Source of the DNA: Pseudomonadota bacterium
Lineage (GTDB): Bacteria > Pseudomonadota > Gammaproteobacteria > Steroidobacterales > Steroidobacteraceae
Direction: 5' to 3'
DNA: 64,000 nucleotides
NCBI GenBank assembly: GCA_021808195.1
Contig: JAKBCE010000016.1
Span: forward strand, 14,227-78,226
The notes beneath the pieces were generated by a model. It was not told where the DNA came from and made no database searches. It worked only from the letters and a program-made list of their open reading frames with translations. Positions 63,171 to 64,000 of the stretch are shown in pieces; position 1 is the first letter of the stretch, and the number at the start of each line of letters is the position of its first letter. The translations under genes and the position numbers were made by a program.

Positions 63171-64000
63171 ATGCTCCCCGGCGTCACCGCCCTCCTCGCC
63201 CTGATGTGTGATGCTCTGCAGTGGCTACGATTGACGGTGCGTTCGAATCGGTCGATCAAAGCAGAGAATCTGTTCCTTCGCCGGCAACTTGCTCTATACA
63301 TCGAGCGAGGCGTTCGGCCGCACCGAATCGATCCGATCACCCGACTTCGACTGGTTCTGCTATCCAGGCTCTTCGCCTGGCGGAGCGCACTGGTCATCGT
63401 GCGTCCGGAATCGTTGCTTCGCTGGCACCGCAGCGCGTGGAAGCTGCTGTGGCGGCTGAAGTCCCGGCCAGGCAGACCGGCCATTCCAGCGGAACTGCAA
63501 CGCCTCATTCGGCGCATGGCTCTTGAGAATCCCCGCTGGGGCGAGGAACGCATCGCCAACGAGTTGCTATTGAAGCTGGATCTTCAGGTCTCCCCCCGCA
63601 CCGTGCGCAAATACATGCCTCGCCGCCCGGCGGGCCGCCCCCGAGGGGACCTGCGCTGGTCGACGTTCCTGCGCCTGCATGCCCAGGGAATCCTCGCCTG
63701 TGATTTCTGTCTCGCCGTCACAGCCAGCTTCCGCATGCTGTACGTGTTCGTGGTCATCGAGCATGGAAGCCGCCGCCTGGTTCACTGCAACGTCACAGCT
63801 CATCCGACGGCCGCCTGGACGCTGCAGCAACTGCGCGAGGTAGTCGGTCCGGATCACCGGTATCAGTTCCTGCTGCATGACCGTGACAGCATCTTCTCCC
63901 ACGAGCTCGATCAATCCTTTCGGGCGCTCGGCATCAGGGTACTCAGGTCGGCCCCTCACTGCCCCAAGATGAATGCCATCTGCGAGCGCGTGATCGGGAC
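63171..64000 (+). CDS. Integrase core-domain transposase, 3' end cut by window edge
   Basis: The 276 visible codons start MLPGVTALLALMCDALQWL. An N-terminal helical region (AENLFLRRQLALYIERG) is followed by a helix-turn-helix (RWGEERIANELLLKLDLQVS) and an rve core with Asp in ILACDFCLAV, Asp in LLHDRDSIF and Glu in NAICERVIG. It looks intact as far as visible. The family is the type usually annotated as integrase core domain-containing protein in proteobacteria; IS family not assigned. Its left end lies between about 63085 and 63170. Confidence 0.85.
   Translation, partial: MLPGVTALLALMCDALQWLRLTVRSNRSIKAENLFLRRQLALYIERGVRPHRIDPITRLRLVLLSRLFAWRSALVIVRPESLLRWHRSAWKLLWRLKSRPGRPAIPAELQRLIRRMALENPRWGEERIANELLLKLDLQVSPRTVRKYMPRRPAGRPRGDLRWSTFLRLHAQGILACDFCLAVTASFRMLYVFVVIEHGSRRLVHCNVTAHPTAAWTLQQLREVVGPDHRYQFLLHDRDSIFSHELDQSFRALGIRVLRSAPHCPKMNAICERVIG

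Overview
The window looks like the chromosome of a GC-rich proteobacterium, most likely a gammaproteobacterium. Supporting signs are PpiD, the isocitrate dehydrogenase kinase/phosphatase AceK, the paired DUF2844/DUF3443 envelope proteins, many c-di-GMP and two-component proteins, a chemoreceptor with a possible sigma-28 promoter, and very high GC in the first 43 kb. Genus cannot be fixed from the sequence alone. All identifications come from reading motifs and family resemblance; no search was run.

Positions 1-16.7 kb hold housekeeping, stress and signalling genes: partial ppiD, a small lipoprotein, a Lon-like (AAA_32/S16) protease, a tandem universal stress protein, a phosphoribosyltransferase plus archaeal-type S-adenosylmethionine synthetase operon, a CheR-like/PAS/HisKA_3 kinase tail-to-tail with a NarL-type regulator, a hybrid kinase, a degenerate-motif GGDEF protein, a two-lobed retropepsin-like protease with a PDZ domain, and aceK. 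Positions 16.77-23.70 kb are a complete, tightly overlapping Wadjet operon (jetABCD, minus strand), an SMC-type anti-plasmid defence system.

Positions 23.8-42.5 kb contain a Rieske oxygenase, tRNA-Asp(GTC), the DUF2844/DUF3443 pair ending at a 21-bp perfect hairpin, an S10 peptidase and a BNR beta-propeller protein, PPK2, a 1221-residue hemerythrin-GAF-GGDEF-globin-GAF-EAL protein with a metal-binding-like tail, a two-PAS chemoreceptor, and a DUF4382-type lipoprotein. A 1.6-kb stretch upstream of the chemoreceptor has no recognisable gene.

From about 42.5 kb to the right edge the region is accessory and visibly lower in GC over 49-56.7 kb. It holds decayed IS5, IS256, IS4, IS110 and second IS21-type remnants, a HigA-like antitoxin relic, one apparently intact IS21-family element with a 5-bp target duplication, an IS66 element with a frameshifted tnpC, and an incoming integrase-type element at the edge. 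Between them sits a broken catabolic cluster: TonB receptor fragment, XRE-cupin regulator, NCS1 permease, acyl-CoA ligase, a dimethylglycine/sarcosine dehydrogenase-like flavoprotein with GcvT domain, and a truncated purU. Together these suggest uptake and oxidative N-demethylation of a small N-methylated compound with one-carbon units passing to tetrahydrofolate. A shared TATTGNAATA motif may mark the regulator's sites. A TetR-short-chain reductase pair with two palindromic operators also lies here.
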